Source: Bacillus sp. AFS088145
GTDB lineage: Bacteria > Bacillota > Bacilli > Bacillales > Bacillaceae_G
NCBI RefSeq assembly: GCF_002564465.1
Contig: NZ_NUUX01000039.1
Location: 101,149-165,148, forward strand
DNA length: 64,000 nt
Direction: 5' to 3'
Within the stretch, counting starts at the first letter, position 1. Every line of letters begins with the position of its first letter. A program made the translations under genes and the position numbers. This document shows positions 9,194 through 18,433 of the stretch, one piece after another. The notes below the pieces were generated by a model. That model searched no databases. It saw only the letters and a list, made by a program, of their open reading frames with translations, and was not told the DNA's origin.

Positions 9194-10906
9194 TTAAGCA
9201 GCAATTGACTTATTATTATGTTTGATTCTTGTTCCAACGAACAACCAAATGACAAATAGTAATAAAATTAGTTGTGGAATGATACTTTCTAGGGAAGGAT
9301 AAATCCCTAATTTAGGTATTGTTGGAAAAATAGTACTCATATGGTCAGGCAAATAGCCAATTCCTTGTAATGCGTGAATACTTTGACCAATGAATTTAAA
9401 CGTCAAGTAATAAATACATAAACTTGCGATTGTAAAAAACGGCTTTAAAGGAATAAATTTGCTTCCTTTTAAGATGAAAATTCCAATTATAACAAGTAAA
9501 ATAATTCCACCTGCAAAACCAGTAATCAATTCTTTGGCTGTAATTGAAGAACTCATACCGATATAAAATACGACAGTTTCGGCACCTTCTCTAAATACTG
9601 CGAAAAATGAAAGTAAGCTTAATGAAAGAATTCCTCCGCCTGCAATAGCTGTTTTTGCTTTTTCTTTCATCTTACTACCATATTCTTGTTGGCGAGATTG
9701 TTTATGCAACCATAACCCAACTGTTAACATGAAAATAACAGCAATAAGACCAGAGATGCCTTCTATTAATTGATTACTTATTCCAGCTGAGATTTTTGAT
9801 AATAAGAATTGGAATAATAAACCAGCTACTAAACTAGCTAGAATACCAAAAGCACCACCAACGAAGATCCACTTACGTGCTGATACTTGTTTACCTTTTG
9901 ACACTAATGCTAGTAAAGCAGAAATAATAATTAAAGCCTCTAAACCTTCACGAAATACAATTGTCCCTGCATCAAACATCGTATAAGATGTTTTCTTCGT
10001 AGCTAAGTTTAAATTGTTTTGAATTTGTTTTAATGTTTTCATCGTTGTAGCAGATTTAGGCTTTTCCGTTAACTGAGTTAATGCAATGGATGTATCATTT
10101 TCAATCTTCTTATATAATTCCATTGAATTTGATTGAACCATTACTTCAACATATGGCCAATCTTGTATAAATTCATTAAATGTTGATTGTGCTTTCTCTG
10201 TATCATTTGATTCTACATAATTGATTGTTTGATTGAGTAGTTTTATAGCTTTCTCAATACTAACTTCTTTTGTTGAGTCACTACTTGGATTATTCAATAC
10301 ATCAATTAATTTAGTAAAAGAATCATTAACTTTCGTAATTGAAGGATTTTCAGTAAACAAAGTTGACCTTGAAGTAATCATATTTGCTTCGATTGAACCA
10401 TAAAAACCACTATTTGCTTTTCTTACATCATTTTCTATTTTAGACCATTCAATTTCAAAAAGCTTATACTCTGATTGAGCTTTTTCCCAATTCGATTCAT
10501 TTGATAAAGTTTTAACATTATTTAAATGAGATACTAGTTTAGTAAGATTAATTTGAGAAAGATCTTTCTTATCATTCGTATTTTCAATCCACTTTTCTGT
10601 TTCAAAAGCTACCCCACGAATATCATCTTTTACTGTTGCAAGATCATTTTGATCAATATCTTTAATCGCTTGGTCAACTAGTTTATTTAATTTTGAAGTT
10701 TTTTTCTCATTTTTAATTAATTCTTTAATCGCTAATAAATCTGTTTTCACTTTATCTTTTTCACCATTTTTAACTTCTGTTAAAGAGTTACCAATATGTG
10801 AAAGTACTTGTTCTTGAAGATCAGTTTCAGCAAATGTTTTATGAAACGGACTAAATATTAAACTAAAAAATAGTAAACTAGCTATTAAAAGTATATTTTT
10901 TTTCAT
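9194..10906 (-). CDS. efeU: EfeU/FTR1-family iron permease with large extracytoplasmic N-domain
   Basis: 570-residue protein. Residues 1-27 are a signal peptide, about 28-300 form a helical extracytoplasmic region, and the rest is a seven-helix FTR1 permease. Two REXXE iron-binding motifs are seen, 'FREGLEALIII' and 'FREGAETVVFY', as in EfeU and yeast Ftr1p. It imports ferric ions generated from Fe2+ by the EfeB partner. The N-terminal domain is much longer than in E. coli EfeU, as is usual in Bacillus YwbL-type proteins. The ATG at 10906 has AGGTG six bases upstream, within the end of efeB. Last gene of the efe operon. Confidence 0.9.
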   Translation of the reverse strand: MKKNILLIASLLFFSLIFSPFHKTFAETDLQEQVLSHIGNSLTEVKNGEKDKVKTDLLAIKELIKNEKKTSKLNKLVDQAIKDIDQNDLATVKDDIRGVAFETEKWIENTNDKKDLSQINLTKLVSHLNNVKTLSNESNWEKAQSEYKLFEIEWSKIENDVRKANSGFYGSIEANMITSRSTLFTENPSITKVNDSFTKLIDVLNNPSSDSTKEVSIEKAIKLLNQTINYVESNDTEKAQSTFNEFIQDWPYVEVMVQSNSMELYKKIENDTSIALTQLTEKPKSATTMKTLKQIQNNLNLATKKTSYTMFDAGTIVFREGLEALIIISALLALVSKGKQVSARKWIFVGGAFGILASLVAGLLFQFLLSKISAGISNQLIEGISGLIAVIFMLTVGLWLHKQSRQQEYGSKMKEKAKTAIAGGGILSLSLLSFFAVFREGAETVVFYIGMSSSITAKELITGFAGGIILLVIIGIFILKGSKFIPLKPFFTIASLCIYYLTFKFIGQSIHALQGIGYLPDHMSTIFPTIPKLGIYPSLESIIPQLILLLFVIWLFVGTRIKHNNKSIAA

Positions 10907-10915
10907 ACAATTCAC

Positions 10916-12166
10916 CTAAAGTAATCCTTCACCAATATAACTTCCATTCTTAACCCCGGGGAAGCATGCAAATACTGCACTACCATTATGTTCAATGTAT
11001 TCGTTCAATAAATCCATTTTCGCTAATTTATCTTGTAAAGGAATAAATTGTTTTTCTAAGTCTCTTTGGAAACTAACAAATAGTAAGCCGGCATCTAATT
11101 TTCCCGTTTGGATATCAAGTCCGTCAGTATATGAATAAGATCTTCTTAAAATTTTAATTTTTCCTTTTCCTTTTGCTAAGGCAACATGAGAATTTGAAGG
11201 AATCAGTAATTTCCCATTATCATCTGTTTTCTTTAAATCTATCTTAGCAAATTCACTACTTTCACCAATTGGTGCACCATTTGCTCTGTGTCGTCCAAAT
11301 GTTTGTTCTTGATCTTGTAATGAACTACGATCCCATTCCTCAACACGGATACGAATACGTCTTGTAACTAGATAAGAACCACCTGTTAGCCAAGCTGGGC
11401 CATCGCCATTTTGTACCCAAATATGTGTATTCATTTCTTTTTCATCTTTTGTATCTGGATTTCCAGTCCCGTCTTTAAAGCCCATTAGGTTCCTAGGTGT
11501 ACTACCTGATGGATCCGCTCCAGATGAACGTTGGAAACCGTGCTGCATCCATTTTAAACTAACAGTTCCACGTCCAATACGAATCAAATTTCTAACGCCA
11601 TGAAAGGCAACTTGTTGATCGTTTGCACAAACTTGAACTACGATGTCTCCACCGTTCCATTCCTCTCTTAAATCATCACCAGGAAAATGAGGTAAATCTT
11701 TTAACCCCGATGGTTTACTTGATTGAATTGATAATCGGTCAAAAAATGTAGGACCAACTCCAAATGTAAACGTAAGCTTCATGGGTTGTAAACCTGTTGC
11801 TTCACCCGTATCAATTGGTGGCGATGAAGGAAATTCAGAATCACCTAATTCCTTTCCTTCACTCATTAAAGCTGCTGCTTCAGTCCATTTTTTAAACATT
11901 GTTTTGACATCTGATTTTGAAGTAGTTTCTAGTTTAAATGACGCCAAATACATAAAATCTTGAGCAGGAGTTGTAATACCTTGTTGTTGCTTACCATAAA
12001 ACGGAAGAATCTCTCTTGCATCCGCTTTAGCAGGTGAAAAGAAATTTGTTACCTTTTCAGTAGCTGCTTCAATTCCAGTTGCACCAATTAGTATACCAGC
12101 TCCACCAACTCCCATAAGTTTTAATGCATCTCTTCTAGAAACTTTATTCGTTTCTAATTTTTTCAT
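10916..12166 (-). CDS. efeB: EfeB, Tat-exported dye-decolorising haem peroxidase
   Basis: 416-residue DyP-type peroxidase. The N-terminus has a Tat signal, 'SRRDALKLMGVGGAGILIGAT' (twin Arg at residues 10-11). The DyP haem-pocket motif appears as 'GFKDGTGNPDTKD' (GxxDG, distal Asp), and a later 'RRSYSYTDG' and 'GLLFVSFQRDLEKQF' fit the family C-domain. In the EfeUOB system it oxidises Fe2+ for delivery to the permease. The stop codon lies about 10 bp before the efeU start and the gene begins 2 bp after efeM ends, so the operon is tight. Ribosome site GGGG before ATG at 12166. Confidence 0.92.
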   Translation of the reverse strand: MKKLETNKVSRRDALKLMGVGGAGILIGATGIEAATEKVTNFFSPAKADAREILPFYGKQQQGITTPAQDFMYLASFKLETTSKSDVKTMFKKWTEAAALMSEGKELGDSEFPSSPPIDTGEATGLQPMKLTFTFGVGPTFFDRLSIQSSKPSGLKDLPHFPGDDLREEWNGGDIVVQVCANDQQVAFHGVRNLIRIGRGTVSLKWMQHGFQRSSGADPSGSTPRNLMGFKDGTGNPDTKDEKEMNTHIWVQNGDGPAWLTGGSYLVTRRIRIRVEEWDRSSLQDQEQTFGRHRANGAPIGESSEFAKIDLKKTDDNGKLLIPSNSHVALAKGKGKIKILRRSYSYTDGLDIQTGKLDAGLLFVSFQRDLEKQFIPLQDKLAKMDLLNEYIEHNGSAVFACFPGVKNGSYIGEGLL

Positions 12167-12167
12167 A

Positions 12168-13016
12168 TTATTTAACCCCTAATGTTGACCCAACTTGAGA
12201 AATCGGTTCTGCTAATGCATCTACTTGTTGAGCTAATTTTTTCACTTCATCTTCTTTTAACTGTTTGTAATCAACGTATTGATCACCTTTTTTATAAGTA
12301 TTTAAAGTTGTCATTAAATCATTGAATCTAGTTTCAATTGTTGAAGCTAAATCAGCATCTTTTGCTTTTAATTTTTCTGATAATAATTGAACGATTTTAT
12401 CCGAACCTTCCACGTTAGCTGCAAAATCAGCTAAATCAGTATGTGAATATCGTTCTTCTTCACCTGTAACCTTTGAAGATGAAACTTCATTTAATAATTC
12501 TACAGGACCAGTTACAAATAATACCGGATCAATTTCAGCTGTTTCTACTTTTGCTCTTAAGTAGTTAGCATCCTTCATAAGTTGTTCTGTATATTTTTCA
12601 AGACCTTTTGTTGTATTTTGAACCCAAAGAACTTGCTCAATTTTATGGAAACCAGTCCATTCATTTGCAGGTACATCACCTTCACGTGCATCGATTTTTG
12701 GATCTAAATCGCCAAATGATTCTGCCACTGGTTCAATTCTTTCGTAATATGAACGACTAATTGGATACAAACGTTTTGCTTCTGCCATGTTTCCTGCATT
12801 AATTGCATCAACGAACTTCTGTGTATTTGATACGAACTCTTCCGTTTGAGATATAACGAAATCTCTATAATTATTAATCTCTGAATCTAAATTTATTTTT
12901 GCTTCTACTTTTTGTTCTTTTTTTACGTTACTAGCTTCTTCACTTTTTTGTGCACAACCTGCCATCATTAAACTTGTAGCAAGAGAAATTGCGATCATTG
13001 TCGTTTGCTTCTTCAT
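12168..13016 (-). CDS. efeM: EfeM, imelysin-type iron-binding lipoprotein
   Basis: 282-residue lipoprotein with a lipobox 'SLMMAGC' (Cys about residue 20). The M75/imelysin domain contains the HxxE motif in 'WTGFHKIEQVLW', a metal-binding feature of EfeO/EfeM. B. subtilis YwbM also carries an N-terminal cupredoxin-like part; here the protein goes straight from a short linker to the M75 domain, so it is the EfeM type. It probably captures iron outside the membrane for EfeB/EfeU. First gene of the operon; a Fur-box-like site lies 46 bp upstream. Start ATG behind GGGGG. Confidence 0.88.
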   Translation of the reverse strand: MKKQTTMIAISLATSLMMAGCAQKSEEASNVKKEQKVEAKINLDSEINNYRDFVISQTEEFVSNTQKFVDAINAGNMAEAKRLYPISRSYYERIEPVAESFGDLDPKIDAREGDVPANEWTGFHKIEQVLWVQNTTKGLEKYTEQLMKDANYLRAKVETAEIDPVLFVTGPVELLNEVSSSKVTGEEERYSHTDLADFAANVEGSDKIVQLLSEKLKAKDADLASTIETRFNDLMTTLNTYKKGDQYVDYKQLKEDEVKKLAQQVDALAEPISQVGSTLGVK

Positions 13017-13061
13017 GAAAATACCCCCGAAAACTCTAAATTAAATATATGTATTTGATAT

Positions 13062-13076
13062 TGATAACCTTTCTCA
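13062..13076. promoter_or_regulatory. Fur-box-like operator of efeMBU
   Basis: TGATAACCTTTCTCA on the plus strand. Against the 7-1-7 consensus TGATAATNATTATCA it keeps 11 of 14 positions by my count. The position, 46-60 bp before the efeM start in an iron-uptake operon, supports it. Confidence 0.6.
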
Positions 13077-13126
13077 TTACTCATCATAATACAATTGATA
13101 AATATTTTCAATTAGATTTTCATAAA

Positions 13127-13155
13127 AAAATGACTGAACCTTGTTCAGTCATTTT
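13127..13155 (-). terminator. Terminator of the lactone oxidase gene pair
   Basis: 12-bp perfect stem AAAATGACTGAA/TTCAGTCATTTT, loop of five bases. On the minus strand T7 follows. Confidence 0.85.
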
Positions 13156-13307
13156 AAACTATTTAGAAATGTACCTATTATTTAGACCGAGTTTTCTAAT
13201 TAATTTCACTTAGTGTTCGTACTTTTTAATATTACCTCTTATATAATTAAGGTACTACAGATAGAACTATTAAATCATTAAACAGCAAGCCTTAAAATCA
13301 ACAACTA

Positions 13308-14606
13308 TTATTCAATCTTAAATAATTTCGCTAGATAAGCGTTCACAAAAATATTATTCTGATCTAATTGACTTCGAATAGTAAGAAAGTTAGATAATGA
13401 TGGATACAGGTGATTTAGTTTTTCTATATTCATTGAATGCATTTTTCCCCAATGTGGTCTACCATTGTAGCTTTGAAGAATTTCTTCTATTCTATTAAAA
13501 TAGTCTTGATGATCCATTCCTTTATACATGTGGATTGCGATATACGCTGAATCACGCATCGAAGCAGGACTAATTAAAAAATTATCTCCTTTTACGAATC
13601 GACATTCGATTGGGAAATGGACGTTAAATCGTTTATTTTTTATCTCTTCTTGTATTTCTAAAGTTGCATCATTCATATATTCAGTTGGAATACTATATTC
13701 CATTTCGTTAAATTTTACATTTCGAGTTGTTGAAAATAATTCATGGCTCGGTCCGACCATCCTTGAATTTGGAACACTCCTACCACTTATTTTACTAATT
13801 TGAGAACTACTTTTTGGAAAGTTTCTACTAAATTCACTTAATAACCAGAATGCTTTATTTTCAATAGTGGCTACCTTCCATTTCTCATATTTAAATGAAT
13901 GTTTCTTCGTTCTAGTTTCATTCATTACCTTTATTTGAACATGATCAGAATAAGGAAATAAGTAAAACTCAAAATGTTCATTTTCTTTTTTCAAATTTAG
14001 TAGATTACTATAAACCTCATCAATCATTACTTTTTTACTCTCATAACGATACGTATTAGCAGGCTTTATTCTAATTTTAAATTTAACAACTATGCCAAGT
14101 AGACCTAACGATACGCCAATTGCCCTATATATATCTGTATTTTTTGTTTTTGAACAATCTAATAGATCACCTGATGGTAAAACTACTGTCATCTCTTCGA
14201 TTTGTGTAGATAAAATTCCGTGATCAATTCCTGTCCCGTGGGTACCCGTTAAAAATGCTCCCGCAATCGATTGAACATTAATATCACCTAAATTTTCTTG
14301 CGAATAACCTGATTCGTATAATTCATTTCCTAATTGCTCAAGCTTAGTTCCAGCCCAGACTTCGGCAATCTGTTCCTCTTTGTTGATTGAAATAACACCA
14401 TTTAAATTATCTAATGACATTAAATAGTCGTTTGTTGAAATTAGTGGAGTAAATGAGTGACTTGAACCTACTACTCTTATTTTCTTATTTTCCAAGTTAG
14501 CTTTTTTAACGAGGTTTACAACTTCTTCAATCGATGATGGATACAATACTTGATTCGGTTTAAACTTTACACTTCCAGACCAGTTTTTCCATAACATACT
14601 TTTCAT
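13308..14606 (-). CDS. D-arabinono-1,4-lactone/L-gulonolactone-type FAD oxidase
   Basis: 432-residue aldonolactone oxidoreductase of the VAO/PCMH family. The N-terminal FAD domain shows 'RVVGSSHSFTPL' (the His is the usual covalent flavin site) and 'AGAFLTGTHGTGIDHGILSTQI'. The C-terminal ALO domain ends near 'NGRPHWGKMHSM', the family HWGK motif. It should oxidise a sugar lactone or related polyol using O2 or another acceptor. The start ATG overlaps the upstream stop as ATGA (14603-14606), with GGGGG eight bases before, so the GTG at 14615 was not used. Functionally coupled to the PLP enzyme. Confidence 0.85.
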   Translation of the reverse strand: MKSMLWKNWSGSVKFKPNQVLYPSSIEEVVNLVKKANLENKKIRVVGSSHSFTPLISTNDYLMSLDNLNGVISINKEEQIAEVWAGTKLEQLGNELYESGYSQENLGDINVQSIAGAFLTGTHGTGIDHGILSTQIEEMTVVLPSGDLLDCSKTKNTDIYRAIGVSLGLLGIVVKFKIRIKPANTYRYESKKVMIDEVYSNLLNLKKENEHFEFYLFPYSDHVQIKVMNETRTKKHSFKYEKWKVATIENKAFWLLSEFSRNFPKSSSQISKISGRSVPNSRMVGPSHELFSTTRNVKFNEMEYSIPTEYMNDATLEIQEEIKNKRFNVHFPIECRFVKGDNFLISPASMRDSAYIAIHMYKGMDHQDYFNRIEEILQSYNGRPHWGKMHSMNIEKLNHLYPSLSNFLTIRSQLDQNNIFVNAYLAKLFKIE

Positions 14607-15778
14607 AGGAAGCACCCCCTATCTCCTCTGTATGTTGTAAACTGGTCGATGATTTTATTTTTACTTACTACATATAAATGAGAAAAACGCTCAGCAATTT
14701 CGCCGGACTTACTTGGTCTAAATAAAATTGCTTCTCCTATTTTTAAATCTTCATGTCCTGAATAAAAAACTGGGGTTTGAACTTCACCAGCACCTTCTAG
14801 TGGCAATAAAGTACAATGATCTGGGGAATATGGAGTTGGTAATTTTTCTTTTCCTACAGCACCTGATGCGATAAATCCTCCACTAGTGCATGTAAAAATC
14901 TTATCCGCTGGTTTTCGAATGATTGGTAAAGCAAAGCCAATTGCAGGTTGATATTGAAAACTTCTGTATTCATCAAATAAAGTTGGAGCGTAAAATCCTG
15001 AGCCTACTGTTACTTCAGTAACTACTTTTTCCTTTGTCGTCGAGTGAAGACTTCCTGTACCTCCACCATTTACAAACTCAAGTTGATAGCCATCTTTTTC
15101 AATGTATTTAACAATTTCTCTTCTTTTTTTCGCTATTTCACCTAATGATTTCGTCTTTAAAAACTGGATTATTTTATTTTTCAAAATCTTATTTTTGGCA
15201 TCATCACCAACACCTGCAATTTGTGCCTCATATCCCATAATTCCTTCCAAGCGCACATTCAAGGACTGCAATATATGGGTTAGTAGAGGTACTAAATCTC
15301 TAGTTTCTTTAATAGGTGACCTTCTTACCCCAAAATGAAATCCTAAATATGAAGTACTCATGTCTATGTCAATACAAAGTGGAATAACAATCTCCTTTTT
15401 TACCGCGATCTTTTCAATCATACTAATCTGTTCTGTCTGATCCACCATACAAATAATTTTTTTACCCTTTTTTATTTGACATGCAATTTTATTTAATCCT
15501 ATTACATCAACTGTTGGATAGCCAATTAATAAATTATCAAATCCATTTTCAGCAAGAAAATCTGCTTCATGGGGGTTATAACACATTAACCCCTCATAAC
15601 AATCATTGCTCTCTAAAATATATCTTAAAACTTGTACACTACGAATTGATTTTGTAGCAATTCGAATTTTCTTACCGTTTGATTTAGCTGCAATATCATC
15701 CACATTTTGAACAAAAGCATCCCAATCTAAAAAAGCACATGGCATAGACAATTTAGAAAATACCGATCGATCGACCAT
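14603..15778 (-). CDS. Alanine racemase-N / D-threonine aldolase-like PLP enzyme
   Basis: 391-residue PLP enzyme of the fold-III group annotated as amino acid deaminase/aldolase (DSD1-like). The PLP lysine lies in 'KIRIATKSIRSVQVLRYIL' near residue 40. Later 'VNGGGTGSLHSTTKE' binds cofactor phosphate and the C-terminal DSD domain has 'GFIASGAVGKEKLP' and 'HLYVVSKNKIIDQF'. Family members cleave or deaminate D-hydroxy amino acids. It overlaps the lactone oxidase start by ATGA, so the two are translated together; why such enzymes are paired is not known to me. Ribosome site AGGTG before ATG at 15778. Confidence 0.8.
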   Translation of the reverse strand: MVDRSVFSKLSMPCAFLDWDAFVQNVDDIAAKSNGKKIRIATKSIRSVQVLRYILESNDCYEGLMCYNPHEADFLAENGFDNLLIGYPTVDVIGLNKIACQIKKGKKIICMVDQTEQISMIEKIAVKKEIVIPLCIDIDMSTSYLGFHFGVRRSPIKETRDLVPLLTHILQSLNVRLEGIMGYEAQIAGVGDDAKNKILKNKIIQFLKTKSLGEIAKKRREIVKYIEKDGYQLEFVNGGGTGSLHSTTKEKVVTEVTVGSGFYAPTLFDEYRSFQYQPAIGFALPIIRKPADKIFTCTSGGFIASGAVGKEKLPTPYSPDHCTLLPLEGAGEVQTPVFYSGHEDLKIGEAILFRPSKSGEIAERFSHLYVVSKNKIIDQFTTYRGDRGCFL

Positions 15779-15848
15779 TTATTCACCTATCCCGATAGCA
15801 TTTTTTATTAATTTATGCTGAAAATTATTTAATAAGAATAAAAAAAAA

Positions 15849-15872
15849 TTACATAGAATACTTTCTATGTAA
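15849..15872 (-). terminator. Terminator of the helicase gene
   Basis: 10-bp perfect stem TTACATAGAA/TTCTATGTAA with a 4-base loop. On the minus strand T9 follows. It separates the helicase from the downstream enzyme pair. Confidence 0.85.
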
Positions 15873-15875
15873 CTT

Positions 15876-18149
15876 TTAATAGTCGATAAAGCCTTTTAAT
15901 ATTTGACATGTTAAAGGACAATTCAATCTCGCAGAGTTATTTGATTGGTTTAAACTAACATTTGACAAAGGAATTCCATACCACAAAAGTTCATTATCAA
16001 TCATAATAAAAGGTTGTACTTGATCTTTTTTAATAAAACTTCTATTTTTTTGATTTTCAAAATGAGCTTCACTTATAAATAGCATTGGTATCTCAACCTC
16101 ATTGATAAGTTTTCGAATTTCCAAAGACATTTCGGATAAATTTGGCATGGAGACGATTATTTTTATCTTAGCATTTTTTAGATCATTTACTAATTCATTT
16201 TTCAGGTCCATTGAATCATTTGAAAACAGTCTTAACCTCTTTGATATACTCTTTGAAAAAACCTTTTCAAACTCTTCTTTACTCACCTTGTATTCATTAT
16301 CTATTTGGAAATGAATTAACTTATTAATCGTCTTTTTTGAATTTGTTTTACTTTTTATAAATGGAATATCTGCAATATGAATAAATTTACCTCGAGCTCT
16401 AGTCAAAGCAACATTTATTAATCTTTCACTGTTTTGATCTGTTAGCAATAATCCAGGAGAATATTGTGGTTTCGTATCAACTGAATCAAAAATGATTACG
16501 TCGCACTCCGCTCCTTGAAATCGGTGTACTGTTGCGATTTGTATTGGTAATTCTCGATATTTTGTTTTCCCGATAATCTCTTTATGGAGTGCCGTAAGTA
16601 GCTTTGCCTGTGCTCTATATGGCGTAACAATTCCAATTGACTTGACCCCATCTACTATACTTGAAAGAATACATTGAATTGCAATAATCGCAGAGCCTAA
16701 ATTATATCTAGAATTCGTATTTGAATCTTTTAAAGCATAGGTTTTTAGAAATTGTGAATTTATTAAACTATTTGCTTGCATTGTAAATGGTCTATGTTTT
16801 GCGATTTCCTGTCTTTTTTTGACAGAAGGATGATCAAACACCAACGAATGATAGATTTCATTATTTGTAAATCCAGATATGGCCGGATGCATTCTCCTTT
16901 GTTGATTCAATAAAACTAAATTAATTAATGGCTCACCATTTTCTATTTTTTGCACAATGCCAGTATGGTGAAATAAATCTTCCTGTAACCACTTTTTCAC
17001 ATTTTCATTATGAAAGCATGTTGCAATTGGCGGTAATTGTTTAAAATCTCCACATACAACAATTCGTCTCCCTAATGTTGAAGCAAAGGCGATTTGTGGT
17101 GTATATGCCATACTAATTTCATCAACAATGACTAAATCGAACTGGCGTAAATAGATTAAAGGATCAATTGAACATTTCGATAATGTAGTTCCGATCACTT
17201 TTGCTTGATCAATCAATTCTTTTTCTTTTTCACGAATTTCCCCTCGAATTTTATTTAACTTATTTTGAATTTTACTTAAATCATCTAATTCTTTTTTTGA
17301 GGCTGCACCCCTTCTAGCTTTCCTTAGCATCGAGTGCTTTCGTTCATCTAAATTTTCCAACTCATATTGATTTATACTTCCATTTACTTCAACAAGCTTT
17401 GAAGAAAGAACATCTTCGTGTTGTAATAACACTTCATCTTTTGTATACCCATAGCGGACAATCTCGCCACTTTTCCATTTATCTTTCTTTTCTAATTCAT
17501 GAATTACATTTTTCATTAAAACATCTACTGCAGCATTAGAATGGGCAATTACTAAAACCGACTTGTTTTTTTCGTAATGTTTTAAAATAATATTAGTTAA
17601 ATTATAAGATTTCCCAGTACCAGGTGGTCCCCAAATATATGTTGTTTCATTATAAAACGAACGATAAATTAGCTCCTGCTTTGTTGAACTTTCTTTCTTC
17701 ATTTTACTTAAATGTTTAACAGTAGAATCAGCATTCATTAGCTTCATAATCATTTTTTGTTTACTACGATAATCTTTTATTTCCTCAAGTCTTTCAATTA
17801 ATTGATCTAGTAGCTCCCATGGTTCATTAAAAAGCTCCGCATATGGAATCGTCGAAGTAATTCTTTCATTTATTTTAATTTCAACTTGAGAACCTTTAAA
17901 GGACAATAATTCACCTTGATACTCTTGATTTTCTATTTTTATTCGAACCGGCGTTCCTTCTGGGACAAAAATTTCTGCATAAATCGTAAACAAGATAACC
18001 GTACTTTGTCCAATTTGATATAGTGGAGTCCCCTTAGAAAGGGTATAACTTCTCCCACCATGAAATTTCAAATAATTTCGTTCCGCTTCAATAGCAGTTT
18101 GCCATTCTGTAATTAACTTATTTACGTCATTTAATGTATTTACAATCAT
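15876..18149 (-). CDS. UPF1-like superfamily 1 helicase with C-terminal PLD-like module
   Basis: 757-residue protein. Residues 1-170 are an N-terminal domain with a beta-rich segment. Walker A 'GPPGTGKS' is at 174-181, Walker B is 'LVIVDEISMAY', followed by 'GDFKQLPPI', 'NQQRRMHP' and the C-terminal 'TVHRFQGAECDVIIFD' and 'NVALTRARGKFIHI', which give the UPF1/SMUBP2 order of SF1B helicase motifs. The last 120 residues resemble a phospholipase-D-like fold ('QPFIMIDNELLWYGIPLSNVS') but lack the HxK motif. Start ATG at 18149 follows AAGGTGA. Likely a cytosolic 5'-3' RNA/DNA helicase. Monocistronic, with its own terminator. Confidence 0.85.
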   Translation of the reverse strand: MIVNTLNDVNKLITEWQTAIEAERNYLKFHGGRSYTLSKGTPLYQIGQSTVILFTIYAEIFVPEGTPVRIKIENQEYQGELLSFKGSQVEIKINERITSTIPYAELFNEPWELLDQLIERLEEIKDYRSKQKMIMKLMNADSTVKHLSKMKKESSTKQELIYRSFYNETTYIWGPPGTGKSYNLTNIILKHYEKNKSVLVIAHSNAAVDVLMKNVIHELEKKDKWKSGEIVRYGYTKDEVLLQHEDVLSSKLVEVNGSINQYELENLDERKHSMLRKARRGAASKKELDDLSKIQNKLNKIRGEIREKEKELIDQAKVIGTTLSKCSIDPLIYLRQFDLVIVDEISMAYTPQIAFASTLGRRIVVCGDFKQLPPIATCFHNENVKKWLQEDLFHHTGIVQKIENGEPLINLVLLNQQRRMHPAISGFTNNEIYHSLVFDHPSVKKRQEIAKHRPFTMQANSLINSQFLKTYALKDSNTNSRYNLGSAIIAIQCILSSIVDGVKSIGIVTPYRAQAKLLTALHKEIIGKTKYRELPIQIATVHRFQGAECDVIIFDSVDTKPQYSPGLLLTDQNSERLINVALTRARGKFIHIADIPFIKSKTNSKKTINKLIHFQIDNEYKVSKEEFEKVFSKSISKRLRLFSNDSMDLKNELVNDLKNAKIKIIVSMPNLSEMSLEIRKLINEVEIPMLFISEAHFENQKNRSFIKKDQVQPFIMIDNELLWYGIPLSNVSLNQSNNSARLNCPLTCQILKGFIDY

Positions 18150-18433
18150 TTATTTCACCTTATTAATTTTAAAATTGATATTTAAAGAATTCTCTTTCTC
18201 TTTATAGCGTTAGTGAATTTCATTAAATTTTGGAAATCATTTTAACATACAAATGCTCCATAACTAGCACTATTAGAAGTTTAATCTTTAATAGTAATTT
18301 ACTTATCATACACTAGTTCTTATAGTTTATTAAATTATTACATCCTATCTATTCAGTTAAAATTTTGTTCTACATGGTTCTTAACAAGTATTTAATAAAA
18401 AAATATAGATCCGATAATTAAATTATTGGTTAG

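Noticed and set aside
13062..13076. PerR box instead of Fur box
   Set aside because: The motif is close to both, but iron uptake genes follow and the match favours Fur; PerR is not excluded.
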